The translations under genes and the position numbers were made by a program. The notes beneath the pieces are model-generated. The model did no database searches, was not told where the DNA came from, and saw only the letters and a program-made list of their open reading frames with translations. From contig JARWKL010000005.1 in assembly GCA_029961685.1 (NCBI GenBank), forward strand, positions 16,458,164 to 16,522,163: a DNA stretch of 64,000 bases. The letters are read 5' to 3'. Every line of letters starts with the position of its first letter. The stretch's first letter is position 1. Positions 1 through 13,776 of the stretch are shown here, piece after piece. This DNA comes from Aristolochia californica (lineage: Eukaryota; Streptophyta; Magnoliopsida; Piperales; Aristolochiaceae).

Positions 1-349
1 ATAATTGCTTGTTTGACTCGGGTAAATATCCCACCGCACGTTCACTTGGGTATTTAATGTTATTATCTTTAACAGGTTTTAATCCATAGGTCATTTGCAT
101 CTTTAAAATGTTTCAAGCATGCATATCTATTTTTTAAAACTTGTCTAGAAAAATCTCTTTCTGATAAAATTTTGAGATATTAAGGTTCAACTTGTGGAAT
201 TTCCCAAACTTGGATAACAAAAATTTTGTGTACATTTGTGTTGTGTGAATAAATTTTCTTTAGTTACATTTCTTATTAATTTAAATTGTTTCCATACATA
301 AAGTCTAAAATTTTCATTTTGTCGTGATCTATTTGTTTTTTATCTCCTT

Positions 350-365
350 TTCATTTTTCGAGTGT
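350..365. other. Deletion junction inside first monomer
   Basis: The text passes directly from the ATCTCCTTTTCATTTTT part of the unit to GAGTGTTGACTCCC. This omits roughly 270-300 bp that other units carry between these points (the AGATGAAGG..., GTATACATC... and G-rich segments). It is seen directly by comparison with the next monomers. Confidence 0.75.
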
Positions 366-3300
366 TGACTCCCATTCCATAAGTCATTCCTTACAAAAAT
401 ATTGCCCGTTAGACATGATAAATCAGTTTACAATCATCTATGATCATTAGGTTAACTTATTGTAAATTATCAAAAAATGGCTTGTTTGACTCAGGTTATT
501 CTCTTTAAAAGGTTTGAATCCGTAGGCCATTTGCATCTTTAACATGTTTCAAGCATGCATATCTATTTTTTAAAACACGTGTAGAAAAATCACTTTCTTA
601 TAAAAGTGTGAGATATTAGGGTTGAACTAGTGGAATTTCCCAAACTTGGATAACAAAACTTTTGTGTTCATTTGTGGTGTGTGAATAAATTTTCTTTACT
701 TACATTTGTCATTGCTTTAAATTCTTTCCATACACAAACTCTAAAATTTTTATTTTCTTGTGATCTAAGTTCCTTTTATCTATTTTTTTGTTTACAAGAT
801 GAAGGGAAAGTTAAAACTAAAGTTTTAATTTAAGAAAAAAGTATAAATCTAAAATGGAAATGCATAATGCACAGATGTAGAGAGAGATAATTCAAAAAAG
901 TGTCTGTAATTTTTAAGGATTGTAAACTCTTTTTAGTTTTTATATATCAGGTTCTGGTATTGTTGGGAAAAGGGGGAGGCGGCTGATTTTTAACTCAGCG
1001 TTGACTCACAATTAATAAGTCATTCATTACAAAAATAAAGCCCGTTGCGAATGAAAAATCACTTTACAATTATCTAAGATCGTTAGGTCAGGTTTTTGTA
1101 AATGGGCAAAATAATGGCTTGTTTGTCTCGGGAAAATATCCCAACACATGTTCACATGGGAATTTAATGTTATTCTCTTTAAAAGGTTTGGATCCATAGG
1201 TCATTTGCATCTTTAACATGTTTCAAGCATGCAAATCCATTTTTTATACCATGTGTAGAAAAATCTCTCTCATATAAAATTCCGAGCTATAAGGGTTGAA
1301 CTAGTGGAATTTCCCAACCTTGGATAACAAAACTTTTGTGTTCATTTGTGGTGTGTGAATAAATTTTATTTTTTTAAATTTGTTATTGCTTTAAATTATT
1401 TCCATACATCAACTCTTAAATTTTCATGTTGTTGTGATCTATTTGCCTTTTTATCTTTTTTTTTGTTTACAAGATGAAGGGAAAGTGAAATCTCAAGTTT
1501 TCATTTAAGAAAAAATTATACATCAACAATGGAAATGCACAATAAACAAATGTTGAGAGATATAATTCCAAAAAGTGTTTGTAATTTTTAGGGATTGTTA
1601 ACTCCTTTTATTTTCTATATATCTGGTTCAGCAATTGTCGGGAAAAGGGGGAGGCGGGGGTTTTTAACTGAGTGTTGAATCCCAATCCATAAGTCATTCC
1701 CTACAAGAATATAGCCCGTTACGCATGATAAATCACTTTATTGTCATCTATGATCGTTAGGTGAACTGTTTGTAAATGGGCAAAATATTTGCTTGTTTGA
1801 CTCGGGTATATATCCCATCGGACAATCACTTGGCAATTTAATGTTATTCTCTTTAAAAGGTTTTGGATCCATAGTCCATTTGCATCTTTAACATGTTTCA
1901 AGCATGCATATCCATTTTTTAAAACATGTGTAAAAAAATCTCTTTCTTATAAAATTTCGAGCTATTAGGGTTGGACTAGTGGAATTTTCCAAACTTGGAT
2001 AATAAAACTTTTGTGTTCATTTGTGGTGTATGAATAAATTTTATTTACTTACATTTTTTATTTCTTTAAATTCTTTCCATACATAAAATCTAAAATTTCC
2101 ATTTTGTTGTGTTCTATTTGCCTTTTATCTCTTTTGTTGTTTATGAGATTAAGGGAAAGTTAAAACTCAAGTTTTGATTTAATAAAAAAGTATACATCTA
2201 AAATGGAAATGCACAATTCACAAATGTACAGAGAGATAATTCCAAAAAGTGACTGTAATATTTAGGGATTTTAAATTTTTTTTAAACTTTATATATCAGG
2301 TTCTTCTATCGACGGGAAAAGGGGGAGGCGGGAGATTTTTAACTGAGTTTTGACTCCAAATCAATAAGTCTTTCCTTAAAAAAATATAGCCCGTTACACA
2401 TGGTAAATCTCTTTACAATCATCTATGATCGTTAGGTCATCTTTATGTAAATGGGCAAAATAATGACTTGTTTTGTCCTGGTAAATATCCCACCTCACGT
2501 TCACTTGGGAATTTAATGTTATTCTCTTTAAAAGTTTTAATTCCATAGGTCATTTGCATCTTTAACATGTTTCAAGCATGCATATCCTTTTTTTCAAACA
2601 TGTGTAGAAAAATCTCTTTCTTATAAAATTTTGAGCTATTAGGGTTGAACTTGTGGAATTTCCAAATCCTGGATAACAAAACTTTTGTGTTCATTTGTGG
2701 TGTGTGAATAAATTTTCTTTACTTAATTTTTTTTTTGTTTAAATTCTTTCCATACATAAATTGTAAAATTTTCATTTTTTTCGATCTGTTTGCCTTATAT
2801 CATTTTTTTGGTTTACGAGATGAAGGGAAAGTGAAAACTCAAGTTCTAATTTATGAAAAAAGTATACAACTAAAATGGAAATGCACAATGCACAAATGTA
2901 GAGGGGGATAATTCCAAAACGTGTCTATAGTTTTTAGGGATTGTAAACTCCTTTAGTTTTTATATATCAGCTTCTGCAATCGTCGGGTAAAGGGGGAGGC
3001 GGGGGATTTTTATTTGAGTGTTGATTCCCAATCCATTAGTCATTCCTTAAAAAAATATAGTCCGTTACGCATGATAAATCACTTTAGAATCATCTATAAT
3101 CGTTAGGTCAGCTATTTGTAAATGTGCAAAATAATGGTTTGTTTGAATTGGGTAAATATCCCACCGCACGTTCACTTGGGAATTTAATGTTATTCTTTTT
3201 AAATGGTTTGGATCCATAGGTCATTTAGGTCTTTAACATGTTTCAAAAATGCATATCTATTTTTTAAAACTAGTGTAGAAAAATCTCTTTCTTATAAAAT

Positions 3301-4620
3301 TCCGAGCTATTAGGGTTGAACTAGTGGAATTTCCCAAACTTGGATAACAAAACTTTTGTGTTCATTTGTGGTGTGTGAATTAATTTTCTTTAATTACATT
3401 TGTTATTGCCTTAAATTCTTTCCATACATAAACTCTAAAATTTTCATTTTGTTCGATCTATTTGCCTTATATCATTTTTTTTAACGAGATGAAGGGAAAG
3501 TGAAAACTCAAGTTCTGATTTAAGAAAAAAGTATACAACTAAAATGGAAATGCACAATGCAGTATAGAGATATAATTCCAAAAAGTGTCTATAATTTTTA
3601 GGGATTGTAAACTCTTTTTAGCTTTTATATATCAGGTTTTGCAATTGTCGGGAAAAGGGGGAGGCGGGTGATATTTACCTGAGTGTTGACTCCCAATCAA
3701 TAAGTCATTTGTTACAAAAATATAGCCCGTTAGGTATGAAAAATCACTTTACAATCATCTATGATCGTTAGGTCAACTCTTTCTAAATTGGCAAAATAAT
3801 AGTTTGTTTGTCTCGAAAAAATATCCCAATGCACGTTCACTTGGGAATTTAATGTTATTCTCTTTAAAAGGTTAGGATCCATAGGTCATTTGCATCTTTA
3901 ACATGTTTCAAGCATGCAAATCCATTTTTTAAAAAACCTGAAGAAAAATCTCTAAATCTAAAATTCGGAGCTATAAGCGTTGAACAACTTGGATAACAAA
4001 ACTTTTGTGTTCATTTGTGCTGTGTGAATAAATTTTATTTTCTTAAATTTGTTATTATTTTAAATTCTTTCCACAGATCAACTCTAAAATTTTCATTTTG
4101 TTGTGATCTATTTCCCTTTTATCTTTTTTTTTTTGTTTACAAGACGAAGGAAAAGTGGGAACTCAAGTTTTGATTTAAAAAAAAGTATACATTAAAAATG
4201 GAAATGCACAATGCACAAATGTAGAGAGATATAATTTCAAAAAATATCTGTAATTTTTAGTGATTGTTAACTCGTTTTAGTTTTTTTATATCAGGTTCTG
4301 CAATTGTCGGGAAAAGGGGGAGATGGGAAATTTTTTACTGAGTGTTGAATCCGAATCCATAAGTCATTCCTTACAAAAATGTAGCTCGTTACGCATGATA
4401 TCGTTAGGTCAGCTTTTTGTAAATGGGCAAAATAATTGCTTGTTTGACTCGAGTAAATATCCCACTGCACGTCCACTTGGAAATTTAATGTTATTCTCTT
4501 TAAAAGGTTTGGATCCAAAGGTTATTTGCATCTTTAACATGTTTCAAGCATGCATATCCATCTTTTCAAACATGTGTAGAAAAATCTCTTTCTTATAAAA
4601 TTCCAAGCTATTAGGGTTGA

Positions 4621-4684
4621 ACTTGTGGAATTTCCAAAACTTGGATAACAAAACTTGTGGAATTTCCAAAACTTGGATAACAAA
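4621..4684. repeat. 32-bp tandem duplication inside a monomer
   Basis: The block at 4621-4652, starting ACTTGTGGAATTTCC, is repeated exactly at 4653-4684. The duplication is followed by loss of the usual TTTTGTGTTCATTTGTGG segment before CTTTACTTAC. This is a private mutation of one monomer, most simply replication slippage. Confidence 0.9.
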
Positions 4685-7600
4685 TCTCTTTCTTTACTTA
4701 CATTTGTTATTGCTTTAAATTCTTTCCATACCTAGACTCTAAAATTTTCATTTTGTTCGATCTATTTGCCTTTTATCATTTTTTTTTGTTTACGAGAAGA
4801 AGGGATAGTGAAAACTCAAGTTTTGATTTAAGAAAAAAGTATACAACTAAAATGGAAATGCAAATTGCATAAATGTAGAGAGGGATAATTTTAAAAAGAG
4901 TCTGTAATTTTTAGGGATTGTAAAATCTTTTTAGTTTTTATATATCAGGTTCTGCAATCGTCTGGAAAAGGGGGAGGTGGGGGATTTTTAACTGAGGTTG
5001 ACTCCCAATCCATGTGTCATTCCTTACAAAAATATAGCCCGTTACACATGATAAATCACTTTACAATCATCTATGATCGTTAGGCCAGCTTTTTCTAAAT
5101 GGGAAAATAAAGGCATGTTTTACTCGGGTAAATATCCCACCACAAGTTTACTTTGGAATTTTATGTTATTCTCTTGAAAAGGTTGATCCATTTTTTAAAA
5201 CATGTGTAGAAAAATCAATTTCCTATAAAATTCCGAGCTATGAGGGTTGAACTAGTCGAATTTCCCAAACATGGATAACAAAACTTTTGAGTTCATTTGT
5301 GGTGTGTGAATAAATTTTCTTTACTTACATTTGTCATTGCTTTAAATTATGTCCATATAAACTCTAAAATTTTAATTTTGTTGTGATCTCTTTGCCTTTA
5401 TCACTTTTTTTGTTTACGAGATGGAGGATGAAGGGAAAGTGAAAACTCAACTTTTCATTTAAGAAAAAAGTATACATCTAAAATTTAAATGAACAAGGGA
5501 CAAATGTAGATAGGGATAATTCCAAAAAAGGTCTGTAATTTTTAGGGATTGTAAATTCTTTTCAGTTTTTATATATCAGGTTTTGCATTCATCGGGAAAT
5601 GGGGGAGGCGAGGGATTTTTAACTTAGTGTTGACTCCGAATCCATATGTCATTCCTTACAAAAATATAGCCCGTTACGCATGATAAATCACTTTACAATC
5701 ATCTATGATTGTTAGGTCAGCTTTTTGTAAATGGGCAAAATAATAGCTTCTTTGGCTCGGGTAAATATCTCACCGCAAGTTCACTTGGGAATTTAATGTT
5801 ATTCTCTTTAAAAGGTTTGAATCCATAGGTCATTTTCATCTTTGAAATGTGTCAATCATGCATATCTATTTTTTAAAACCTATATAGAAAAATCTCTTTC
5901 TTATAAAATTCTGAGATATTAGGGTTGAACTAGTGGAATTTTGCTAAAATTAATTAACAAAATTTTTGTGTTCATTTATGGTGTGTGAATAAATTTTCTT
6001 TACCAACATTTGTTATTGCTTTAAATTCTTTGCATAAATACACTCTAAAATTTTCATTTTGTTGTGATCTATTTGCCTTTTATCTCTTTTTTCATTAACG
6101 AGATGAAGGCAAAGTTAAAACTCAAGTTTATATTTAAGAAAAAAGTATAAATAAAAAATGGAAAGGAACAATTCACAAATTTAGAGAGAGATCATTCCAA
6201 AAAGTGTTTGTAATTTTTACGAATTGTAAAATCCTTTTATTTTTTATATATCAGTTTTTTCTATCGTTGCAAAAAAGGGGCAGTAGGGGATTGAGTTTTG
6301 ACTCCCAATCCATAAGTCATTCTGTACAAAAATATAACCCGTCACGCATGATAAATTACTTTACAATCATCAATGATCGTTAGGTCAGCATTTTGTAAAT
6401 GGGCAAAATAATGGCTTGTTTGATTCGGTTAAATATCCCACCGTACGTTCACTTGGGAATTTAATGTTATTCTCTTTAAAAGGTTTGGATCCATAGGTCA
6501 TTTGCATCTTTAACATGTTTTCAGCATTCATATCCATTTTTTAAAACATGTGTAGAAAAAGTTCTTTCTTAAAAAATTCCGAGCAATTAGGGTTTAACTA
6601 GTGGAATTTCCCAAATTTGGATAACAAAACTTTTGTGTTCATTTTTGGTGTGTGAATAAATTTTCTTTACTTCCATTTTTCATTTCTTTAAATTCTTTCC
6701 ATACATCAACTCTAAAATTTTCATTTTGTTGTTATCTTTTTGCCTTTTATCTCTTTTTTTTTTTTAACGTGATAAAGGGAAAAAGAATACTCAAGTTTTG
6801 ATTTAAGATAAAAGTATACATCTAAAATGGAAATGCACAATGCACAAATGTTGAGAGAGATAATTCTAAAAAGTATCTGTAATTTTTAGGGATTGTAATC
6901 TCTTTTTAGTTTTTATATATCAGGTTCTGTAATCATCGGGAAAAAGGGGAGGCGGGGGATTTTTAACTGAGTGTTGACTCCCAATCCATAAGTCATTCCT
7001 TACAAAAATATAGCCCATTACGCATGATAAATCACTTTACAATCATCTATGATTGTTAGGTCACCTTTTTGTAAATGGGCAAAATAATGGCTTCCTTGAC
7101 TCGAGTAAATATCTCACCGCACGTTCACTTGGGAATTTAATGTTACTCTCTTTAAATGGATTGGATCCATAAATCATTTGCATCAATAACATGTTTCAAG
7201 CATGTATATCCAGTTTTTAAAATAAGTGTAGAAAAGTCCCTTTCTTTTATAATTCCGAGCTATTAGCGTTGAACTAGTGGAATTTCCCAAACTTGGATAA
7301 CAAAAATTTTGCGTTCATTTGTGGTGTGCGAATAAATTTTCTTTACTTACATTTGTTATTGCTTTAAATTCTTTCCATACATAAACTCTAAAATTTTCAT
7401 TTTTTTTGCGATCTATTTGCCTTTTATCTCTTTTTTTTATTTACGAGATGAGGGGAAAGTGAAAACTCAAGTCATGATTTAAGAAAAAAGTATACATCTG
7501 AAATGGAAATGCACAATGCAAAAATGTAGAGAGTGATAATTCCAAAAAGTGTCTTTAATTTTTTGGGATTGTAAAGGATCTTCAATCGCCGGGAAAAGGG

Positions 7601-10600
7601 GGATGCGAGGGATTTTTAACTGAGTGTTGACTACCAATCCATAAGTCATTCCTTACAAAAATATAGCCCGTTACGCAAGATAAATCACTTTACAATCATC
7701 TATAATTGTTAGGACAACTTTTCGTAAATGGGGAAAATAATGGCTTGTTTGACTCGGGTAAATATCCCACCGCATGTTCACTTGGGAATTTAATGTTATT
7801 CACTTTAAAAGGTTTGGATCCATAGGTCATTTGCATCTTTAACATGTTTCAAGCATGCGTATCCATTTTTTAAAACATGTGTAGAAAAATCTCTTTCTTA
7901 TAACATTCCGAGCTTTTTTGGTTGAACGAGTGGAATTTCCCAAATTTGGATAACAGAAATTTTGTGTTCATTTGTGGTGTGTGAATAAATTTTCTTTACT
8001 TAAATTTGTTATTGCTTTCAGTTCTTTGCATACAAAAACTCTAAAATTTTCATTTTGTTGTGATCTATTTGCCTTTTATCTCTTTTTTTGTTTACAAGAT
8101 GAAGGGAAAGTGAAAACTCAAGTTTTGATTTAAGAAAAAAGTATACATCTAAAGCAGAAATGCACAATGCTGAAATGTAGAGCGAGATAATTCCAAAAAG
8201 TGGCTGTAATTTTTAGGGATTGTCAACTCTTTTTAGTTTTTATACATGAGGTTCTGCTATCGTCGGGGAAAGGGGGAGGCAGGGGATTTTTAACTGAGTG
8301 TTGACTACCAATCCATAAGTCATTCCTTACAAAAATATAACCTGTTACGCATGATAAATCACTTTACAATCATCTATAATCGTTAGGTCAGCTTTTCATA
8401 AATAGACAAAATAATGGCTTCTTTGACTCAAGTAAATATCCTACCGCACGTTCACTTGGGAATTTAATGTTATTCTCTTTAAAAAATTTGGATCCATAGG
8501 TCATTTGAATCTTTAACATGTTTCAAGCATGCATATCCATTTTTTAAAACATGTGTAGAAAAATCTCTTTGTAATAAAATTTCGAGCTATTGGGGTTGAA
8601 CTAGTGGAATTTCCATAACTTGGACAACCAAACTTTTGTGTTCATATTAGGTGTGTGAATGAATTTTCTTTACTTACATTTGTTATTGCTTTAAATTATT
8701 TCCATACATAAACTATAAAATTTTCAATTTTTTGATCTATTTACCTTTTATCTCTTTTTTTGTTTATGCGATGAAGGGAATGTGAAAACTCAAATTTTTA
8801 TTTAAGAAAAAAGGATACATCTAAAATGGAAAAGCACAATGCACAAATGTAGAAAGAGATAATTCCAAAAATTGTATTTAATTTTTAGGGATTGTAAACT
8901 TTTTTTAGTTTTTATATATCAGGTTCTACAAACATTGGGAAAAGGGGGAGGCGGGGGATTTTAAACTGAGTAGTGACACCCAATCCATAAGTCATTCCTA
9001 ACAAAAATATTACCCGTTACGCATGATAAATCACTTTACAATGATCTACAATCGTTAGGTCAGTTTTTTGTAAATGGGCAAAATAATTGCTTGTTTGACT
9101 CGGGTAAATATCCCACTGCACGTTCACTTGGGAATTTAATGTTTGTCTCATTAAAAGGTTTGGATCCATTGGTCATTTGCATCCTTAACATGTTTCAAGC
9201 ATGCATATCCATTTTTAAAACATGCGTTGAAAAAAAATTTTCTGATAAAATTCCGAGCTATTAGGGTTGAACCAGTGGAATTTCCCAAACTTGGATAACA
9301 AAAATTTTGTGTTGATTTTTGGTGTGTGAATAAATTTTCTTTACTTAAATTTGTTATTGCTTTAAATTCTTTGCGTACATAAACTCTAAAATTTTCATTT
9401 TGTTTTGATCTATTTCCCTTTTATCTCTCTTTTTGTTTACGAGATGAAGGGAAAGTGAAAACACAAGTTTTGTTTTAAGTAAAAAGTATACATCTAAAAA
9501 CGAAATGTACAATGCATAAATGTGGAGACAAAGATAATTTCAAAAAAGTGTCTGTAATTTAAAGGGATAGTAAACTCTTTTTAGTTTTTATATATCGGGT
9601 TCTGCAATCGTCGGGAAAAGGGGGAGGCGGGGGAATTTTAACTGAGTGTTGACTCCTAATGCATAAGTCATTCCTTACAAAAATATAGTCTGTTACGCAT
9701 GATAAATCACTTTACAATCATCTATGATCGTTAGATCAGATTTTTGTAAATGGGCAAAATAATGGCTCGTTTGACGGGTAAATATCCCACCACACGTTCA
9801 CTTGGGATTTTAATGTTATTCTCTTTGAAAAGGTTTGGAACTATAGGTCATTTTCATCTTTAACAAGTTTTAAGCATGCATATCAATTTTTTAAAGCATG
9901 CGTAGAAAAATCTCTTTCTTATAAAATTCGGAGCTATTACAGTTGAACTAGTAGAATTTTCCAAACTTGGAGAACAAAACTTTTGTGTTCATTTGTGGTA
10001 TTTGAATAAATTTTCTTTTCCTGCATTTGTTATTGCTTTAAATTTTTTCTATACATAAACTCTAAAATTTTAATTGAGATATATTTACCTTTTATCTCTT
10101 TTTTTGTTTACGAGATGAACGAAAAGTTAAAACACAAGTTTTGATTTAATAAAAAAGTATACATCTAAAATGGAAATGCACCATTCACAAATGTAGAGAG
10201 AGATAATGCCAAAAAGTGACTGTAATTTTTAGGGATTGTAAACTCTTTTTAGTTTTTATATGTCAGGTTCTGCTATCGACGGGAAAAGGGGGAGGCGGGT
10301 GATTTTTGACTGAGTTTTGACTCCAAATCAATAAGTCATTTTTTACAAAAATATAGCCCATTACACATGGTAAATCTCTTTACAATCATCTATGGTCGTT
10401 AGGTCAGCTTTTTGTAAATGGGCAAAATAATGGCTTGTTTGATTCAGGTAAATATCCCATCGCACGTTCACTTGGGAATTTAATGATATTCGCTTTAAAA
10501 GGTTTGGATCCATAGGTCATTTGCATCTTTAACATGTTTCAAGCAAGCATATCCATTTTTTAAAACTTGTGTTGAAAAATCTTTTTCTTATAAAATTCCG

Positions 10601-10929
10601 AGTTATTAGGGTTGAACTAGTGCAATTGCCCAAACTTATATAACAAAACTTTTATGTTCATTTGTGGTGTGTAAATAAATTTTATTTACTTCCATTTTTT
10701 ATTTCTTTAAATTCTTTACATACATAAACACTAAAATTTTCATTTTGTTGTTATCTTTTTGCCTTTTATCTCTTTTTTTGTTTACGAGATAAAGGGGAAA
10801 AGAAAACTCAAGTTTTTATTTAAGAAAAAAGTATACGTCTAAAATGAAAATGCACAATGCACAAATGTTGAGAGAGATAATTCCAAAAAGTATCTGTAAG
10901 TTTTAGGATTTCTAAACTCTTTTTAGTTT

Positions 10930-13765
10930 TTATATATTAGGTTTTCCAATCGTTGGGAAAAGGATGTGGCAGGGGATTTTTAAACTGAGTGTCGACTCCC
11001 AATCCATAAGTCATTTCTTACAAAAATATAGCCCATTATGCATGATAAATCACTTTACAATCATCTATGATTGTTACGTTAGCTTTTTGTAGGAGGGCAA
11101 AATAATAGCTTGTTTGACTCGGGTAAATATCCCACCACACGTTCACTTGAGAATTTAATGAGCGTTTGTTATTCTCGTTGAATGGTTTGGATCCATAGGT
11201 TATTTGCATCTTTAACATGTTTCAAGCATGCATATCTATTTTTAAAACATGTGTAGAAATAAATCTCTTTCCTATAAAATTCCAAGCTATTAGGGTTGAA
11301 CTAGTGGAATTTTCCCAAATTGGGATACCAAAACTTTTATGTTCATTTGTGGTGTGTGAATAAATTTTCTTTACTAACATATTTGTTATTGTTTTAATCT
11401 CTTTCCATACATAACTCTAAAATTTTCATTTTGTTGTGATCTATTTGCTTGTTCATCTCTTTTCTCATTTACGAGATGAAGGGGGAGTGGAAACGCATGT
11501 TTTGATTTAAGAAAATAGTATAGATCTAAGATGGAAATGCACAGTGCACAAATTTAGAGGGAGATAATTCTAAAAAGTATCTGTAATTTTCAAGGATTGT
11601 GAACTCTTTCTAGTTTTTACATATTAGGTTTTGCAATCGTCAGGAAAAGCGGGAGGCAGGGGATTTTTAAACTGAGTGTTGACACCCATTCTATAAGTCA
11701 TTTCTTACAAAAATGTAGCCTGTTACACATGATAAATCCCTTTACAATCATCTATGATTGTGAGGTCAGCTTTTTGTAAGTGGACAATATAATGGCTTGT
11801 TTGACTTAGGTAAATATCCCACCGCACGTTCACTTGAGAATTTAATGAGCGTTTGTTATTCTCTTTAAAAGATTTGGATCCATAGGTCATTTGAATCTTC
11901 AACATGTTTCTAGCATGCCTATCCAATTTTAAAACATATATAGAAATGAATCTCTTTCCTATAAAATTCCAGCTATTTGGGTTGAACTAGTGGAATTTTT
12001 CGAAACTTGGATAGCAAAAATTTTGTGTTCATTTGTGGTGTGTGAATAAATTTTCTTTACTTACATATTTTTTATTGTTTTAAGCATTTTCCATACATAA
12101 ACTCTAAAATTTTCATTTTGTTGTGATCTATTTGCGTTTTCATCTCTTTTCTCGTTTACGAGATGAAGGGGAAGTGGATACTCAAGTTTTGATTTAAGAA
12201 AAAAGTATAGATCTAACATGGAAATGTACAGTGCACAAATGTAGAGGGAGATAATTCCAAAAAGTATCTGTAATTTTTAGGGATTGTATAAACTCTTTCT
12301 AGTTTTTATATATTAGGTTTTGCAATCGTCGGGAAAAGGGGGAGGCGGGAGATTTTTAAATTGAGTGTTGACTCCTAATCCATAAGTCATTTCTTACAAA
12401 AATATACCCCGTTAAGCCTGATAAATCACTTTACAATCATCTATGATTGTCAGATCAGCTTTTTGTAAGTGGGCAAAATAATGGCTTGTTTGACTACGGT
12501 AAATATCCCACCGCACGTTCACTTGAGAATTTAATGAGCGTTTGTTAGTCTCTTTTAAAGGTTTGCATCCATAGATCATTTGCATCTTTAACATGTTTCA
12601 AACATGCATATCCACTTTAGAATCTTGTGTAGAAATAAATCTCTTTCCTATAAAATTCCAAGCTATTAGGGTTGAACTAGTGGAATTTTCCCGAACGTGG
12701 ATAGCAAAACTTTTGTGTTCATTTGTGGTGTGTAAATAAATTTTCTTTACTTACATATTTTTTATTGTTTTAAACTTTTTCCATACAAAAACTGTAAAAA
12801 TTTCATTTTGTTGTGATCTATTTGCGTTTCCATATCTTTTCTCGTTTACGAGATGAAGGGGAAATGGAAACTCAAATTTTGATTTAAGAAAAAAGTATAC
12901 ATCTAAGATGGGAATGCACAATGCAAAATTGTGGAGGGAGATAATTCCAAAAAGTGTCTGTAATTTTTAGGGATTGTAAACTCTTTCTGGTTTTTATATA
13001 TTAGGTTTTGCAATCGTTGGGAAAAGGGGGAGGCGGGGAAATTTTAAACTGAGTGTTGACTCCCAATCCATAAGTCATTTCTAAAAAAAATATAACCCGT
13101 TACGCATGATAAATCACTTCACAATAATCTATGATTTTTAGGTCAGCTTTTTTTAAGTGGGCAAAATAATGGCTTGTTTGACTCGGGTAAATATCCCACA
13201 GCACGTTCACTTGAGAATTTAATGGGCGTTTGTTATTCTCTTTAAAAAGTTTGGATCCATAGGTCATTTGCATCTTTAACATGTATCAAGCATGCATATC
13301 CATTTTTAAAACATGTGTAGAAGAATATCTATTTCCTATAAAATTCATAGCTATTAGGGATGAACTAGTAGAATTTTCCCGAACTTGGATAGCAAAACTT
13401 TTGTGATCATTTGTGGTGTGTGAATAAATTTTCTTTACTTAAATAATTGTTATTGTTTTAAAATTTTGCCATACATAAACCATAAAAGTTTCATTTTGTT
13501 GTGATCTTTTTACGTTTTCATCTCTTTTCTCGTTTACGAGAAGAAGGGGAAGGGGAAACTCAAGTTTTGATTTAAGAAAAATGTATACATCTAAGACGGA
13601 AATGGCCAATGCACAAATGTTGAGGGACATAATTCCAAAAAGTGTTGGTATTTTTTAGGGATTGTAAACTCTTTCTAGTTTTTTTATATTCGGTTTTGCA
13701 ATCGTCGGGAAAAGGGCATAGCGGGGGATTTTTAAACTGAGAGTTGACTGCCAATCTGTAAGTCA
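10930..13765 (-). repeat. Embedded satellite subarray carrying the extra 8 bp
   Basis: Four consecutive units (about 688-bp period, short ORF starts at 11218, 11926, 12594 and 13282 on the minus strand) contain TTTAATGAGCGTTTGTTATT. Neighbouring left-arm units have TTTAATGTTATT. They also share TTTTTAAACTGAGTG, TATATTAGGTTTTGC and GAAATAAATCTCTTTCC. The 8-bp segment is also present in right-arm monomers, so this block is nearer to the right-arm family although it has left-arm orientation. The right-hand edge is abrupt (see 13763). Confidence 0.85.
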
Positions 13766-13776
13766 ACACTTGATAA
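13763..13776. other. Subarray boundary with truncated monomer
   Basis: AAGTCAACACTTGATAAATC joins the segment just after the G-rich block directly to the TCTCTTTCTTATAAAATTC segment, skipping about 230 bp of the unit. The distance between G-rich anchors here is only about 450 bp instead of about 670. The joint coincides with the change from the extra-8-bp subfamily back to the ordinary left-arm subfamily. Confidence 0.8.

Larger units (their letters stand above)
1..10930 (-). repeat. Satellite array, left arm, 8-bp-deleted subfamily
   Basis: Head-to-tail monomers of about 660-675 bp. Anchor motifs recur once per unit: GGGAAAAGGGGGAGGCGG near 965, 1640, 2310, 2985, 3650, 4310 and onward, TTCATTTGTGGTGTGTGAAT, and GATCCATAGGTCATTTGCAT. 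Orientation is opposite to the right arm: the + strand here is the reverse complement of the unit seen after 26814. Most units read TTTAATGTTATT where the right arm, reverse-complemented, carries 8 more bases (the GAGCGTTT segment). Copies are visibly diverged by point changes and small indels, suggesting an older or less homogenised array. Short ORFs inside (60-91 aa) are repeat-derived, and I see no gene in the stretch. Confidence 0.95.
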
